A stretch of DNA of 64,000 nucleotides from Symmetrospora coprosmae (Eukaryota; Basidiomycota; Cystobasidiomycetes; Symmetrosporaceae): positions 372,001-436,000 of the forward strand of contig VUYT01000014.1 in assembly GCA_008802785.1 (NCBI GenBank). The letters run 5' to 3'. Made by a program: the position numbers and the translations under genes. The notes beneath the pieces are model-generated. The model searched no databases and had not been told where the DNA came from. It was given only the letters and a program-made list of their open reading frames with translations. Positions within the stretch are counted from its first letter, which is position 1. Every line of letters starts with the position of its first letter. Below are positions 20,637 to 33,439 of this stretch, piece by piece.

Positions 20637-22682
20637 ATGTCCACGCCGAGCTCCACCGTCGTCTCCTGCCCGGGCAAGGTCCTGCTCGCCGGTGGCTACC
20701 TCGTGCTGGAGCCCGCCTACTCCGGTCTCGTCGTCGGGACAGCTTCGCGCTTCTACACGGTCGTGCAGGATGATGATGCTGGTGGTGATGCGACTGGCCA
20801 GTCGCGCCTCATCACCGTGCGGAGCCCGCAGTTCAAGGAGGCGACCTGGACCTACAGAGTCGCGTATGCAGGAGGGGAGGCAGAGGGAGACGCGTTGGAG
20901 TTGACACTGACCCAAGTGCAGGACGGGTGAGGCCAGCGCTCCTCTGATTCCATCACCGTGCACTTCCCGCCCAGCTACTGATGCGATGCGGTTCTTGCTG
21001 TCCCCAGAGGTCCGTCCAACAAGTTCGTCCAGCTCGCCCTCGAAGCCGCGCTCAAGGTCGCATTCGCAAAAGGCCGCCGGATACGAAACAACCTGGACAT
21101 TGCCATCGTCGGAGACAATGACTTCTACTCGCAGGACCGAGCGGTGAGCTGCTCGGATCGCATGCAGAACCTGGCTGCCGGGCTTCCGCCACATCGGAAC
21201 TGACATATCTCGAGACGCGCTCAGACCTCGTCCTCGTCAGGGCTGTCGACCGAACCAGAGCCCTTCGCCTTCCTCGGAACCACGCTAGCGGACGTACACA
21301 AGACTGGTCTCGGCTCCTCGGCTGCAATGGTCACCTCCCTCGTCGCAGCACTGTATCTCCACTCTTGCCCGTCCGAAGAAGAGGCACCAGAAGCGCTAGA
21401 ATCGAAAGACACGCTACACCTAATCCACAACATTGCACAATACGCACACTCGCAAGCGCAAGGCAAAGTCGGAAGCGGGTTCGACGTGTCCTCGGCCATC
21501 TGGGGCAGCCAGGTCTACACACGCTTCAGCCCAGAGTGCCTGAGCTCGCTGCTCGAAAGCGATAACGTGAGCGCGGAGAGCAAAGTTCCTGCATGTATGG
21601 TGATTGACGAGACGACCCCGTCTGATCCAGGTCACTCCATCCGACCTGCTCTCCGGCCTCTCGCCTTCTTCGAAGCTCTGGGCACCGGAAGCGTCGACCT
21701 CCGGCAGCGTGGCCGACTTCAGCCTGCCACCCGGTACCACTCTCCTCCTCGCCGATGTCGATGCTGGCTCAAATACGCCCAGCATGGTTGGCAAAGTCCT
21801 CAAATGGCGGAAAAGTGCAGGAGAAGAGGGTGAGAAGGCTCAGCTTCGCTACCTACGAGTTCACTTCAAGGCTAATCCGCGGCGATTGCTATCGTAGGCG
21901 AAGAGCTGTGGAAGAGTGTAGCGCAAGCGAATCAGCGCCTAGCTGCTGTCTTCACGGAACTTCGGCAAGCCAGCGAACGCGACCCCGAGACGTATCGGTC
22001 GGACATGGAGAGATTGTCTACGCTTCCATCTTCTGCAGTGAGTTTTGTCTCTGCGCTGGCCCGGCGGAAATGTTAGCTAGGCTGATCGCGCTCCAACCAC
22101 GCAGTGGCAAGCTGGCACGCAATCCGACTCTCCTGCAGCTCTCTTTGTCCAGGCGAGCAAGGCTATCTCGGTGAGTATCCAGCTTGATCTCGAAAGTCAG
22201 GGCGCGAGCTGATGATCTAGTCGCAAAGACTATCCGCTCACGCATGAAGGAGATGGGTGAACAGGCCGACGTGCCTATCGAACCGGACGAGCAGACCCGG
22301 CTGTTGAATGCATGCACGGCGAAGGTGCCTGGAGTCATTGGGGGCGGCGTACCAGGGGGTAGGTCTTCCCGCTGCCCGTCACGCCGAAGCGGTCTGCACA
22401 TACTGATGCGCGCTCTTTGGCCGTCCAGCTGGTGGCTACGATGCAATCTGGGTACTGGTCCTCTCGTCATCTGACGACAGCTCCAAGAAAGCTCCAGCGG
22501 AAGAAGGCGTGCGCCAGCTCTGGCTCGACTGGACGGAGATGTCAGTCAGGCCGCTGAGCCGGAAAGCACGCATCGCCGGACCCGCGCCTACTGCGGCTGC
22601 GCAAAAGCGGACTTCTGGGCTGCAAGTGCAGGACCTGAAAGACGTGCCGGGACTCGAGGCTGCTGTGCGGAGAAGGCAGTGA
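20637..22682 (+). CDS. ERG8: Phosphomevalonate kinase
   Basis: Multi-exon GHMP kinase. Exon 1 (20637-20926) gives STVVSCPGKVLLAGGYLVLE, the N-terminal GHMP motif. Exon 2 starts at 21008. The ATP-binding loop appears as HKTGLGSSAAMVTSLVAALY, followed by GSGFDVSSAIWGSQVYTRFS. A later motif, PGVIGGGVPGAGGYDAIWVLV, is the C-terminal GHMP signature and is split by an intron inside GVPG. The enzyme converts mevalonate-5-phosphate to the diphosphate in the cytosolic sterol/isoprenoid pathway. The stop at 22680-22682 follows EAAVRRRQ. Exons near 21587/21632 and 22040-22200 were joined by phase and motif continuity. The gene is transcribed divergently from TLG2 and converges on the Ser-rich gene with about 200 nt between stops. 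Confidence 0.93.
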
Positions 22683-22881
22683 AGTCTCGAAGTTGACCAA
22701 GATACCAGATCTTTGCGGCAACAACGGAGATACGCAGACAGGTTCGGATACATGGGCAAGCGATAGTGAGGAGACAGTGCAGGAGGGCTACATGGTGCTG
22801 TCAATTGGCGGCAGATGCATCTAATAGTGATTCCGTTTCTGAGGAGCAACGAGCGAGTGTGGGCGAGAGCATCCCTCCTTT

Positions 22882-25800
22882 CTACTTCTTCTTCTTTCCG
22901 AATCCAAAGACTTTGCCAAGGGTCTTCTTGCTAGAGGTGACGCTAGCGAGGTCCGAGGCGTCGTCTTCGACCGGCTCGACACTCGGTGGACGCGCCATGC
23001 GCTCAGGGAGGCCGCTGTCGGTCCTCGCGGGCCTCTTGGGTCCACCATTGCCAGACGACGACGAGGCGCCGCCGAACACGTTCTTCGCAACGCTGGCAAA
23101 GCTGTTGGCAGACTTGAGTGACTTGCTCCCTCCTCCGAACGAGTGCGCCGTGTCGGGAGCCATGCTGGAGCTCCGTGCCCCGCCAGCCGAGATGACTTCA
23201 GGCGACTCGTGCAGATCCTGCTGGTGCTGCGGGCGGGATGCCATGGTCGCGCGGTTGGTGCCTTGCCCGCCGCCCTGACTCTGTTGCTGTTGCTGCTGCT
23301 GCGAGGCGCGGCGGCGGGCCTCGTCGTCCGCCATCTGCTTCATCTTGAGCGAGCGCTCGGCGTGGACCCTCGCAGCATCCGTATTTACGCTCAGCGCGAC
23401 GCGGTGGCTGGCGGACATGCGATTCTCCTCGAGCTGCGCTTGCTGTTGCTTGCCGTTGCTCAGGGCTCGCATGGGAAGAGGCGGCAGGCTATTCGGCAAG
23501 GGCGGGAGCGGGTCGGTGTTGGAGCGCGAAGGGGGTCCCCGGCTGCTGCCTGCGGACGAGCTGGCTCGCTGCTGCTGGGGCGCACTACTGCCAGCGGACG
23601 GCAAGGGCGGGAGAGGACTTGAGCCAGAGCTGTTCTGTCTCTGCGGGTTGCTGGAACCGTTCCGCCCGCCGGAGAGGGAACGCGCAGGAGGGGGAGGGCG
23701 GTTGGGGAGAGATGCGCCGGAAGGATAGCCAGGCGCTCCTGGAAGAGGCGGCGCGTGCTGGCGATTGCCAGACCCGAGGGAGGATCCACCGGACAGAACG
23801 GCAATGTCGCGATCACTGCGGGCGCTCATGGCCGATAGCTCGCTGCGCGCGGGCGTCATGGAGATGAAGCTGTTCTCTGTAGCCATGTTGGCCATATTGT
23901 TGCGGGCGAGGTTGCCCTGGCTGAGACCGGGCTTGGCGAAAGACTGGCCGCCTGGCAGTCGCGCCCCGTTGGATGGGCTCTTGCGGGTTGAGCTCACCGA
24001 CAGAGAGGACGCTGAAGAGGAGTTCAGGATCTGCTGGCGGGAAGCAGAGAGCGACAGGGACGAGCCCGGTCCCTTGGCACCGGGAAAGGGCTGCGACAGG
24101 CCGATGGCGGATGCCGAGTAGCCCGGCTTCCCTGGCATGGGGAAGCCCTTCATCTGGACGGGCCCATGACCGCCCATCTGCGACCCTCCCTGCGTCGACA
24201 GGCCAGGGAAAGGGAAGCCGCCGTTCTGCTGGCTGCGGCTCCCGATGCCGACTCCCATGGAAGAAGCCGGGCCCGGTCCGGGTCGTGCGCGGGATTGCGG
24301 GGCGAAGGAGGTGGCAGCGTACCCGGGTCGGGCAGGTGCACTGCTCGCGAGGGCCAGATTCTTGGCCGAGAGCGAAGGAGTGAATGAGGAAGCGGCATAG
24401 CCAGCAGGTTGAGCCGGCAGCGGGCCCTGGGGTGGGGCTCGTCCCTTGCCCTTGCTGGCTGCAGAAGGAGCGGGCGCAGATGTAGGTTTGTATGGCCTGT
24501 TGGGATCTTCAAACAGAAGATCGCCAATCGAAGGGCCCGGTGCTTTGCGCTTCTCGTCCTTCATTCGCATGAGAGCTGCGCCGAGAGTCTCGCCCTCCAT
24601 CGAGCCACGCTTGATCTCGAGAGAGGCCCTCTTGGCTTTTGACCCGCGGCGGCGGATCCCGAGCCCAGGATTGCCCTTCTGATGAGGACCCCGGGGAGGG
24701 GTGGTAAGTCCGCGACTGGCGGCCAGGAAGAGCGCACTGGGGCTCCGAAAGCGTGCTCCCCTGATGTGGCGATCATGTTTGGGTCAGTAGGGAACAGCGA
24801 CCGTATACACTGGATCAACGGCACTCACCTCGACATATCCTTAACAGTACCGATAGTCGCGATGGTCTTTCCAGTTTTGATACTGCTCATCGAGCCGCGC
24901 CTGAAGCAGCCATTCTCGATTCCGCTCTTTCCGCTGAGGCGGCTCTTGATAGAATGCTTGTCGCTCGCCGGATCGTCACCATCGGCCTCCTCGTCGTCCG
25001 CAAACATGGCATGTTTAGACGCTCGCTTGAGGAAATTGGCGAAATCGCCAGTAGCGGACATCAGGTCGGCATGGTGGCTTTGCACACGCACAGTCCGGCC
25101 TTTAGGCTTGCCGCGGACCCATGCGCGCTCAACCCCATCGCTGCCGACATATGTGGAAGTCCCATCTGCGGCGGTCTTCACACCTTTCAGGCCGCGATTC
25201 TTCATGATGCTCGTCGGCTGGAAGGACTTGGACCGCCGCTTCATCTGGACTGGGCTGATGGCGCGGGGCGGGGTGAGGGATTTGGACGAGGCGGCTGAAG
25301 GCAGGACCGCCGGGGCGGCAGTGAAGCCTGGCAGTTCCGATCTGGCAGATAGCGAGGCTAGCTCCTCCGCTGAAGAGACGGACCTGGGCATGTTGGTATC
25401 GACAGATTCGTGACTGGGCGCCAATAGAGCGCCCTCGGTAGCGGGCGCCGCAAGACCGCTGGACTCGTCCTCGTCATCCTCCTCGCTCATTTCGTTGATG
25501 GGCGAGCCGACACGGAGGGAAGATGGCTTTGCAGGTCGGATGGTCGAATGCGTAGAGTTGACCGAGAGCCTGCCAGATGCGTCGGAGGAGGAGGTCGACA
25601 GGTGGCTCTTTCTTTCCGACTGTGCTCCCCCTGCCGCAATCTCGGCTGCCATCTCGGAGAACTGCTCGACAACCGCGCTCCAGACGATACCGCTCGTAGA
25701 AGAGTCGGTAGACTTGCGTCTGGTATGTCCCTTGCCCTTGATATCCGCTTCACTCGCCTCACTAGCGGGCTGAACCTGAATCGCCGCTACTGCAGGGACC

Positions 25801-26879
25801 TGGTTGGAGGTCTCGGTGACTGTTATGGGTACATCGGCTTGTGTTTCGGGCTGTGAAAGCGCGTAAACCGGTGAGCGAAGACTCCATCTCCAGTGAAGTC
25901 GGGTGCTTACCTTCGCCTTTACCGCCTGCTGCTTCGCGGCATTGCCATCCTTCAAGCGCCTGATGAGCTCGAGCTCCTTTGCCTTGAACTCCTGCGTCTT
26001 GCGCGGGTCGACGCTGAGGTTCGGATTGGCTGATCTTCGGCTTGCCAGGCCATGGCTATGGCCACTGTCGCTCGGCGAGAGAACAGCATCAAGCGATCTG
26101 ACGGGAGACGCGTTGCTGCTTGCGCGCTCGGGCAGCGATGCTAAGGACGATCGTCCCGAACTCTGCTTTTCAGCTGCAAGAGGTGCAGCTGCATCGGCCT
26201 GCAATTCGTCGAGTTTCGGCCAGTCCGAGAGCAGCTGAGAGACTCGGTTGCTCTTTGGATCGATCTCATCGTCGTTACCAGTGTAGTCCGAGGTGATGTC
26301 GAAGTCGTCGCCTTCAGCACCCTGCTCCTCCAGCTTACGTTCGGCAGGGATGCCTGCCGCCTGCAGATCATCCGCAATGTCCCGCGACGCTGTCTTGGCG
26401 TGGTTTGGAAAGAGCTGCGACAGCATCTCCAGCTGCTGATCTATCATCTCGTTGCCCTCGGCATCGAATGACTTGGCAGAGGTAGAGGGCATGTCGGTTG
26501 GCATCGATGCTGGTGCCCGATGAAGCTGCGGCCTACCATCGCCGGTTGCTGGGCTGTAGTTGGAAAGGTCGGACGAGGATGCAGAGTAGCCGAGAGGGGG
26601 AGGCGGAGAGAGGGCGGACGACTTTGGGCGCTCGCCGGTGCGCTGCACTGCCGAGAAGCTGATGGAAAAGGTAGGGGAGGAGAGGTGGTCGGTGCTGTGG
26701 CTGAACAAGGGAGAGATGGCGTGGTAGGATAGACGTCCATAGGCTGACTTGGGACCGTTATTCTTGCTTTTCGTATTGAGTGGCGTGATGGCAACTGTCA
26801 GAGCCGAGTTGCGGTTGTCTGATCTGTCGAAGATAGACGACGCCCGCTTGGAGATGGGCGAGGAGGCGAGGTCGTTCAT
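22882..26879 (-). CDS. Large Ser/Pro-rich protein of unknown function
   Basis: Three exons, 26879-25911, 25850-24829 and 24760-22882, in phase, encode 1,289 aa. The 60-nt intron at 25910-25851 has no stop in frame but has clean GTAAGC...TTTCACAG ends. No catalytic domain is recognised. Visible features: a possible helical segment PRKTQEFKAKELELIRRLKD; a conserved-looking block around LKGVKTAADGTSTYVGSDGV, ERAWVRGKPKGRTVRVQSHH and DLMSATGDFANFLKRASKHA; a short MEGETLGAALMRMKDEKRK motif; long S/P/G-rich linkers with repeated GY(A/S)A(S/T)SF-like units; and a polybasic tail ending LGKVFGFGKKKK. The basic terminus may bind membranes or nucleic acid (inference). Probably a lineage-specific scaffold. 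The start at 26879 is the first ATG of the frame. Confidence 0.75.
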
Positions 26880-27590
26880 CGCGGCGCGGGATGGTAGCTA
26901 CCGGTGTGCAGGCCAGGGGGACAGGTCGAAGCGATTCAGTAGAGAGGAGACCAAAGGGAGGGTCGAGATCCAGTCCCGTCCTCCTTGATAGATCGATAGA
27001 GTTCGAGAGGTGCGGGTGTGCGTCTGAGCGGAGGGAGGGAGGGGCACGGCAACAGAGAGCGGGCATCAAGTAGTAGAGCGAGACTGTCATTTGGTCTGAA
27101 CGCATCAGTCTCAAAGGGTTTCAGAGTGGTTGGGCCCAAACCGCGGTGAGGGGGCGACTTCCGGTGCTGCATCTCTGTGAAAGGGGCATGCACCTGCAGC
27201 TGACCTGGGGGCGCGCAAAGTTCAGGCAGAGAACGCATTTGGGCCAGTGCGAGGGATGACAACCGACTGCGACTGGGAGAGGTCGGGAATGTCACGTCAG
27301 CCCGTCAGCAATTGCATGAGGCCGCAGCGGGCAATCAGACTGCGGGAGAGCACGCTGAGCTGACAGGGGAAGGCGTCGTCTCTCTGGTCTGTCGATGTGG
27401 GCGTCCATCACTCTGCGAGCGTTGTCCCTGCTCCTCGAAGATAGCCGTCCCGTCCATCCGGGTGACTGCTTAGCGAGCTTCTGTGGACTGACCCTGCACC
27501 ATCCCAATTATCGTGCACTCGCATCTCATGAGCAGTTGCAGCTAGTCGACGTTGGCAGTCTTCTCGCAAAGTGACTGCGCACACCGCGCA
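26880..27590. promoter_or_regulatory. Divergent intergenic region, Ser-rich gene / TBC GAP
   Basis: About 710 nt between divergent start codons. Open frames here lack conserved motifs. No TATA box, repeat or RNA gene was convincing. Confidence 0.4.
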
Positions 27591-30520
27591 ATGGCCGACG
27601 AGGTCGGGAGGCCAACCTCGACGGCGGTCAGGTGCGCGCGCGAGACGCCCGACTTGAAGACGGCAGCACACTGCGCGGCAGCAGGGCTGAGCTGTGATGG
27701 CACATCCTCGCACTTGACGTCCACAGGCAGGCATTCCGCGAGCTCGTCAAGGATCCTCTTATCGGTGCCAGTGTTCGGAGCAGAGGTGTGCAGGGACAGT
27801 CCCTGCTCAGGTCGCTGCGGTGGCAGGTGAGGCGCAACTGGACGGGACGGGATGGGCCGGGCCGGAGCGACAGGCAATCGCAATCTGACGCTGCCACGAC
27901 CACTTGACGCATTCAATCTGCCCTCAGCTATGCCTGAATGTGCTGTCATCGTCCAACGTCGCCATCTGGCCTGACGCCCTCCGACAGCACCGACGTCAGT
28001 GGACGGACCTCGCAAGTGACTACCTTCGGGCGCCGGATGGGACCTGGGTCGAGGGCGCCCGACCCGTCGATGCTGCCAATGGCAACGCATCGAGCGGGTA
28101 CACTCCTACATTCGACCCGCTCGGCAGCGACAGCGGGGTGAGTGCCTGGACGCGCGCGTTCCCTCAGTCGCGTCACAAGGTCTGACAGAGTGCGCTGCAG
28201 AACCCTTGGCCAGGATGGTACAAGGATCTGGAACTGCGCAAGGTCATCCGACAGGATGTCGACCGAACGTGAGATAGTCTGACCCTTCACGGGTTGACAG
28301 CCACGCACAAGCTCACCAACCTCATGGTGTCAGATTCCCAGACAACGACTACTTCCGCATACCGCGAGTTCAGGAGAGTATGACCAACCTTCTCTTCGTC
28401 TATGCTAAGCTCCACATTGACGTCGGGTACCGGCAAGGCATGCACGAGATCCTTGCAATCCTGTTCTGGGTGACGGACCTCGACTCCCTGGACGTCGATG
28501 TTGACGGTGCCGACGCACAATCCGACAGCCTGGCATACGCCATCCTCTCTCGCTCGCACCTCGAGCATGACGCCTATGCCATGTTCAGTGTGCTCATGAC
28601 AAACATGCTGAGCTGGTACGATCCGGAAATGACCGTGTCAGTACCGAGCGCATCGAGCGCACCGAGCGCTTCACTTGGTACATCACAGACTACCAAGGTC
28701 CAGCCCATTGTCGCAAAGTGCTCCCGGATACACGAAATGCTAAAGAAGGTCGACTTCGAGCTTTGGCGACGGATGGAAGAGCTGCAGATAGAGCCTCAGA
28801 TCTGGGGCATCAAGTGGCTGCGCCTGCTCTTCTCGCGGGAGTTTGCCATGTCTGAGGCGTGAGTTGCTTGCGAGGCATTGTACGGTGCGGCAGAGATGCG
28901 GTGGACTGAGTTTGGTACACACCCAATAGTCTCAAGCTGTGGGATGCTCTCTTCGCCGAGGAGAATCCCCCGTCCCTTCGTCTGGTCGATCACGTCTGCT
29001 TGGCCATGCTCCTCCGCATTCGGGAAAGCCTGCTGGACGCAGACTGTAGGTTGAGGATCCAGAGGCTTAGATCGCGCGGCGAGCTGTGCTGAGTAGCCTC
29101 GGTCTCCTCGCTGTGCTAGACTCCACATTCCTGCAGAACTTGTTGAGGTATCCGATGCCCAGCGATGGGGATGCGCGGGTCCTCCTGCTTGTCTCGCAAG
29201 CTCTCTATCTACAGGACAATACTACCAACTTCGGCGGAGCCTTCATTCGCCGGCAGAACCAGCAGCTGAGTGCCGAAGCCGGAGTGAAGTCTGGCAGTCG
29301 GGCAGAGGAGGCGATGTACGCCCAGCGGCGCAGCTACACGCCCAGTGCCGGATCATCAATGTCAAAACAGCAGAATGTTAGCACGGCTGCTCTGCTAGAC
29401 CAAGGGCGGAACATTGCAGAAGGTCTCTATGCGCGATCCGAGGCTTTGGGCATCAACAAAGCACTATGGGGCACGCTCGGGGAGTTGAAGGTGCGGCATT
29501 AGCATGCTGCTCTCGGTAGGGACGCATCTGCATTAGCTGACGCGCGGAGTTCTTTATCGACTTCTAGAAGAGTGTACAGGCCTACCAGGTTCAGCAGCCG
29601 TCTTCAGGGCTGTCAGAAATACCGTCTAGGCAGCCATGGGAAGCCGAGCCGGCGAAGAATTATGCTCTAGATCTGAAGCGTTTGCGGACCGAAAACCAAG
29701 CGAGTACGTGCGCATCTGCCAACTGGCGGGGTACGCGAGACAGCCTGGCAGGCTGAGCCACGGTCCTTTCGTAGTGGGCAATGCACTCTCGGCAAGCCTG
29801 CAAGTGCTGGAGCGACAGACGCAGCAAGCAATCTCCGATGGTCAATCGAAGACAGCGCTAGACACGATGCGCCATATTCGCGATGTACTGCTCGGACAGA
29901 CGTCGCACTTCGACCCATCCTCCGTAACGCCGATGGTCAAGGCGGCTACGCAGAACTTGCTAGATGAGGCGAACCCGCCCTTGCTTGCTAGTACATCGAC
30001 ATCACTGGAAAGACGCGGATCATCCTCCTTGATCGATGACACCTCGCCTGGCATGCCGTCCACCACGAGCTTTCCGCCACTCAAGCAGCCTGCCTTCGTG
30101 TATCCAGCTGCTCCACCGCGAGCACCGCCCGCTGCCAGTCACTCGCGGGCATCATCAGTCATTGACCGACCCATCAGTCCATCTCTGCCTCAGCTGCCCG
30201 CCAGCTCTCACTTCAGGTCCGGGTCAATCTCCTCAGCATCTCGACACGCAATGCCGGATATGGGCGAGTGGCAGGCTGCGAGCAACACCTCTCGGCTCAG
30301 CTATCCGCTCTCTTCTACGACGTCCTCGAGCTCGACAGCTATGCCGTCGCACCCATCATTCCCTCGCATGCCGCCCGCTTCCCGGCCGGCTGCGCACTCG
30401 TCAGCCCTTCATGGACAAGATGTGCGAAGCCAGCCAAAGATTATCTCCCCCTTAACGGTGCAAGGACCATGGACATTGAGCAATGACAAGGACCCAGATC
30501 CCCTGGGTGTCCTATTCTGA
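27591..30520 (+). CDS. TBC-domain Rab GAP, TBC1D5-like
   Basis: Nine exons, all phase-consistent: 27591-27631, 27727-27826, 27928-28137, 28201-28268, 28334-28858, 28930-29045, 29084-29490, 29568-29703 and 29775-30520. They encode 782 aa. The TBC domain begins LVKDPLIGASVRSRGVQGQS and LRSLRW, then VIRQDVDRTFPDNDYF (catalytic Arg finger, the IxxDxxRT motif) and LHIDVGYRQGMHEILA (the YxQ Gln finger). Dual-finger GAPs of this fold inactivate Rab GTPases. The long insert between catalytic halves and the distal LWDALFAEENPPSLRLVDHV resemble TBC1D5, which acts on Rab7 with retromer. That assignment is inference. The C-terminal third is Ser/Pro-rich and ends NDKDPDPLGVLF. The acceptor at 29083 (GGCGAG) was selected because nearer AGs break the frame. 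Confidence 0.88.
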
Positions 30521-31113
30521 GTGCATGTAGCATATCATCCACCTGTGCAGCGGTACTAGCAATGTAAGCTGTTTAGGCGGAGCAGATCCGGCCTTGGCTG
30601 CTTGATACAAGACCGGGACGATACACTGCTCAACGCGAAGGTGCCAGGACTGCTCCTCCTCCTGCAGCAGCGGTGAGCGAGCGAGGCCTCGTGTTTGGCC
30701 TCTGTGGCAAACAACCGAAACTGCGTCCAAATAACGACTGAGTCGCCAACTGGTTGCAATCAGGGCCAAAGAATACCGCAAGCGCGCCAACACTTCAGAC
30801 ATCCGTTAACAATGGGCTCATCATGCAGATCAGCCTCGCGGCCGGCCAGACACTCCCGCACATTCTGATTGCGGCGCTCAGCCGATCCGGATGAGGTCCA
30901 ATGCAAGCGAGGCCAACCTTCACCTTTGTCGGTCCTCCCGTCAGCTTTGAAGCTTGAAAGGGCTACAGCCACATATCAGCATATGGCGGATTTTCATAAA
31001 TGCGGTCTGCTCGCCTAGCAGCATCTCTCTCTGCTCCACATCTCTATCTGCGTCTCGCTCCCCTACTAGGCGTCCTAGATAGACGTCTCCTCTATCACAA
31101 TCAACGCTTAACC
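30521..31113. other. Intergenic region, TBC GAP / F-box-like gene
   Basis: About 590 nt downstream of the GAP and upstream of the F-box-like gene, same strand. The last ~100 nt are CT-rich leader-like sequence (ctctctgctccacatctc). Nothing else was recognised. Confidence 0.4.
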
Positions 31114-32857
31114 ATGGCGACGAAACTCTGCTCCGAGCTGCTCTCCGTCATTTTCGAAGAGGTTTTGATGGCCGAGCTTGACGACCCTGCAACTGGCGCT
31201 GGCGCCAGTACTCTCGGTCCCGCTCTCTCCGCCACGTCACCATCTGCTGTCGTCACCACCTTCTCCTCCTCCCCCTCTTCAGCACTCTGCACGGGCTCAT
31301 CACCGGGCTCGCTTGCAGGATCCCTCGTCTCCTCGTTCACGTCGTCGTTGACATCAGGCTCGACCGAGACGGACAGTCCTGAGCCTCAGCGCAATGGCAA
31401 ACGCTCCGCCTCCGCTCATGGCACAGTCTGCTCCGCCACCCGAGTCTGCAAGAAATGGAATGTGGCCGCCACAAAGGCGCTGTACTCGGACCCTGGCCCG
31501 GCCATCTCCCGCTATGAAGGGCTCTACCTCCCTCGTCTCATCGTCTCACTTAAGAAAGACGAGTTCCTCCGCGAGTCAGTGCGCAGCTTGACCATCACTG
31601 CCAGCCTCGAAGCCGGGCTCTGGGTGTCCAGCTACAAGCGGGAGGGTGACCTCTTCTGCGAGCTCGTCGAGCTATGCCCTCGCCTTCGATGTGAGTTCGC
31701 CCCTCCCGGATGCTACGAACAACCCATATGCTGATCGGCTCTCATCGCCGACACTAGCCGTCACTCTGCCTTCCTTTGAGAAAGCATGCAGGTCGCGAGT
31801 AGTGGCTGCCCTGCAGGCATGCCAGATGATGGAATCCTTCAACATCCGAGTCTACCTCGAGTCCTCCCGCCGCGACCCCCGCTTCAAAAAGGTCATCCCG
31901 TACGATTCGTGGAAGCTTGAGCTCGTCTCTTCCATCCTGCCATGCTGGCCGCGCCTCAAGGACTTCACCGTTCGACACATCCCAGACAACAGCTACCACC
32001 TGATTCCGGACATTGTCCTTGAGCCGCCCACGTCAGCAGCAAAGCTCCACCTTCCCTACACCCTCCCAGCGCACACTGCTGCCTTAACCACCCTTTCTCT
32101 GCGGGAGACGTTCATCGATGACCAGGGACTGTCGCATCTCATGCAAGGCTCTCGCCTCACCACGCTCTGTCTAATGTCGTGCCAGGGCATTACCTCCTCG
32201 GCCATCACACGCGCTGGTCTCCTTGCCGCACTTGCGCAGGCTGGCCCTACACTCGAGCATCTCACCATCATGACCCCTTGGCTACCACACTCGGCTGTAC
32301 GAGGCGAGTCCGACCTAGTGCTCGACGGAGGAGTCAAGCACTGTCCGCGACTCCGCACGCTCTGCGTGGCCGGCTACGATGTCACCGGGGCCGTGCTGCG
32401 CAACCTGCCCAATCCGCAGATCCTCGAGCGTCTCGAGATCATGGACTTTGAGCTTATCTCGCCCCAGATCATCTTCGACATCTCCGGCGTAAAGCGTGAT
32501 AAGCAGCGCACTATCGAGACTGGCGTCGAGCGAAGGCGCTTCGAGAGCCTCAAAGAGCTTGCGGTTTGGCAGAGGAATGCAGGGGTTGGGAGAGCACGCG
32601 TCTCGAACGGCTGGTTCCGGGCTTGCTTCGAGAGGCCAAATAGTCCGGCTGCAGCTGCTCTGCACCAGGCTGGCATCAAGCTTGGTACAGGATGGGAGAG
32701 CAGGCTCATCTCGGGCAGTCCTATTGGTGAGTGCGACGCGGCTGGCGCAAGTGCAAAGACAGTATCGCTGATGTCGAGAGCTGCGATTCTAGATTACCAT
32801 GAACCGCAATATACTGCATCGGCATTCAGGGAGCTTGATCGCTTGAGCCCAGTATGA
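31114..32857 (+). CDS. F-box-like / leucine-rich-repeat protein
   Basis: Two exons, 31114-31690 and 31758-32857 (GTGAGT...CACTAG), encode 558 aa. The N-terminus MATKLCSELLSVIFEEVL is the first helix of a degenerate F-box (L..ELL..IFE.VL). It is interrupted by a ~75-residue Ser/Thr/Ala insert, after which the second half ATRVCKKWNVAATKALYSD completes the fold (CK.WN..A...LY). The rest resembles the irregular LRR tails of fungal F-box proteins: ALTTLSLRETFIDDQGLSHL, LTTLCLMSCQGITSSAI, LEHLTIMTPWL, CPRLRTLCVAG and LERLEIMDFELIS. Such proteins usually recruit substrates to SCF ubiquitin ligases. An F-box split by a long insertion may not bind Skp1. The start ATG follows a CT-rich leader. Confidence 0.75.
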
Positions 32858-33439
32858 GGAGAAAGGCAAGTTGGGCGGGACCGTAATGAAACGCACGATC
32901 AGATGAGAACTACAGCTTGCGCCACGCCTCATGGACATATAGACTGATTTCGAAAGCTGTAGCATGACCCAGTCGCATCGACGCGAGGCTATATTGTAGC
33001 ATGGCAAGCCTATTGTTCTCATTTATCGACCTAAGCTCAGCCTCAATTCTTCCCGGCCGCGCTGCATTGGTACACAGTGCATACGGGTAATGTGCGCAAC
33101 AATCGCCATGCCAAACAGGCAAGCGAGCTTGCCGGCCGCGTCGGACGATTGCAGCTCGTCTGCGTCCTTCTGTGTGTACGAGAGTTTGTCGTTGGCCCGG
33201 ACCATTCCAGCGGATCGCGTACCCGCTGTCACATCATTACGCCGTACGACCAGTTTCCGAGGGCGAATACTGAGCCGGTAGTGCGTGTCAGTGAAGCGTC
33301 GTGATAGTTGTTCTCTCGGGAGCTAATATCGACTGAAGCTCGTATTCATTGCATTGTTGTGTATATGTTAACAGCGCGTCAAGAATGTACGTAGATGGTA
33401 GCAATGTGGCCATGAAAAGTAAGTATGGGAAGTGGCACC
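32858..33439. other. Convergent intergenic region
   Basis: About 580 nt between the stop codons of the F-box-like gene (+) and the OM14-like gene (-). No gene, repeat or RNA was recognised. Confidence 0.4.

Noticed and set aside
20043-21206. 387-codon minus-strand open frame as one protein
   Set aside because: Only the part from 20441 down is TLG2. The upstream portion runs antisense through ERG8 and the shared promoter.
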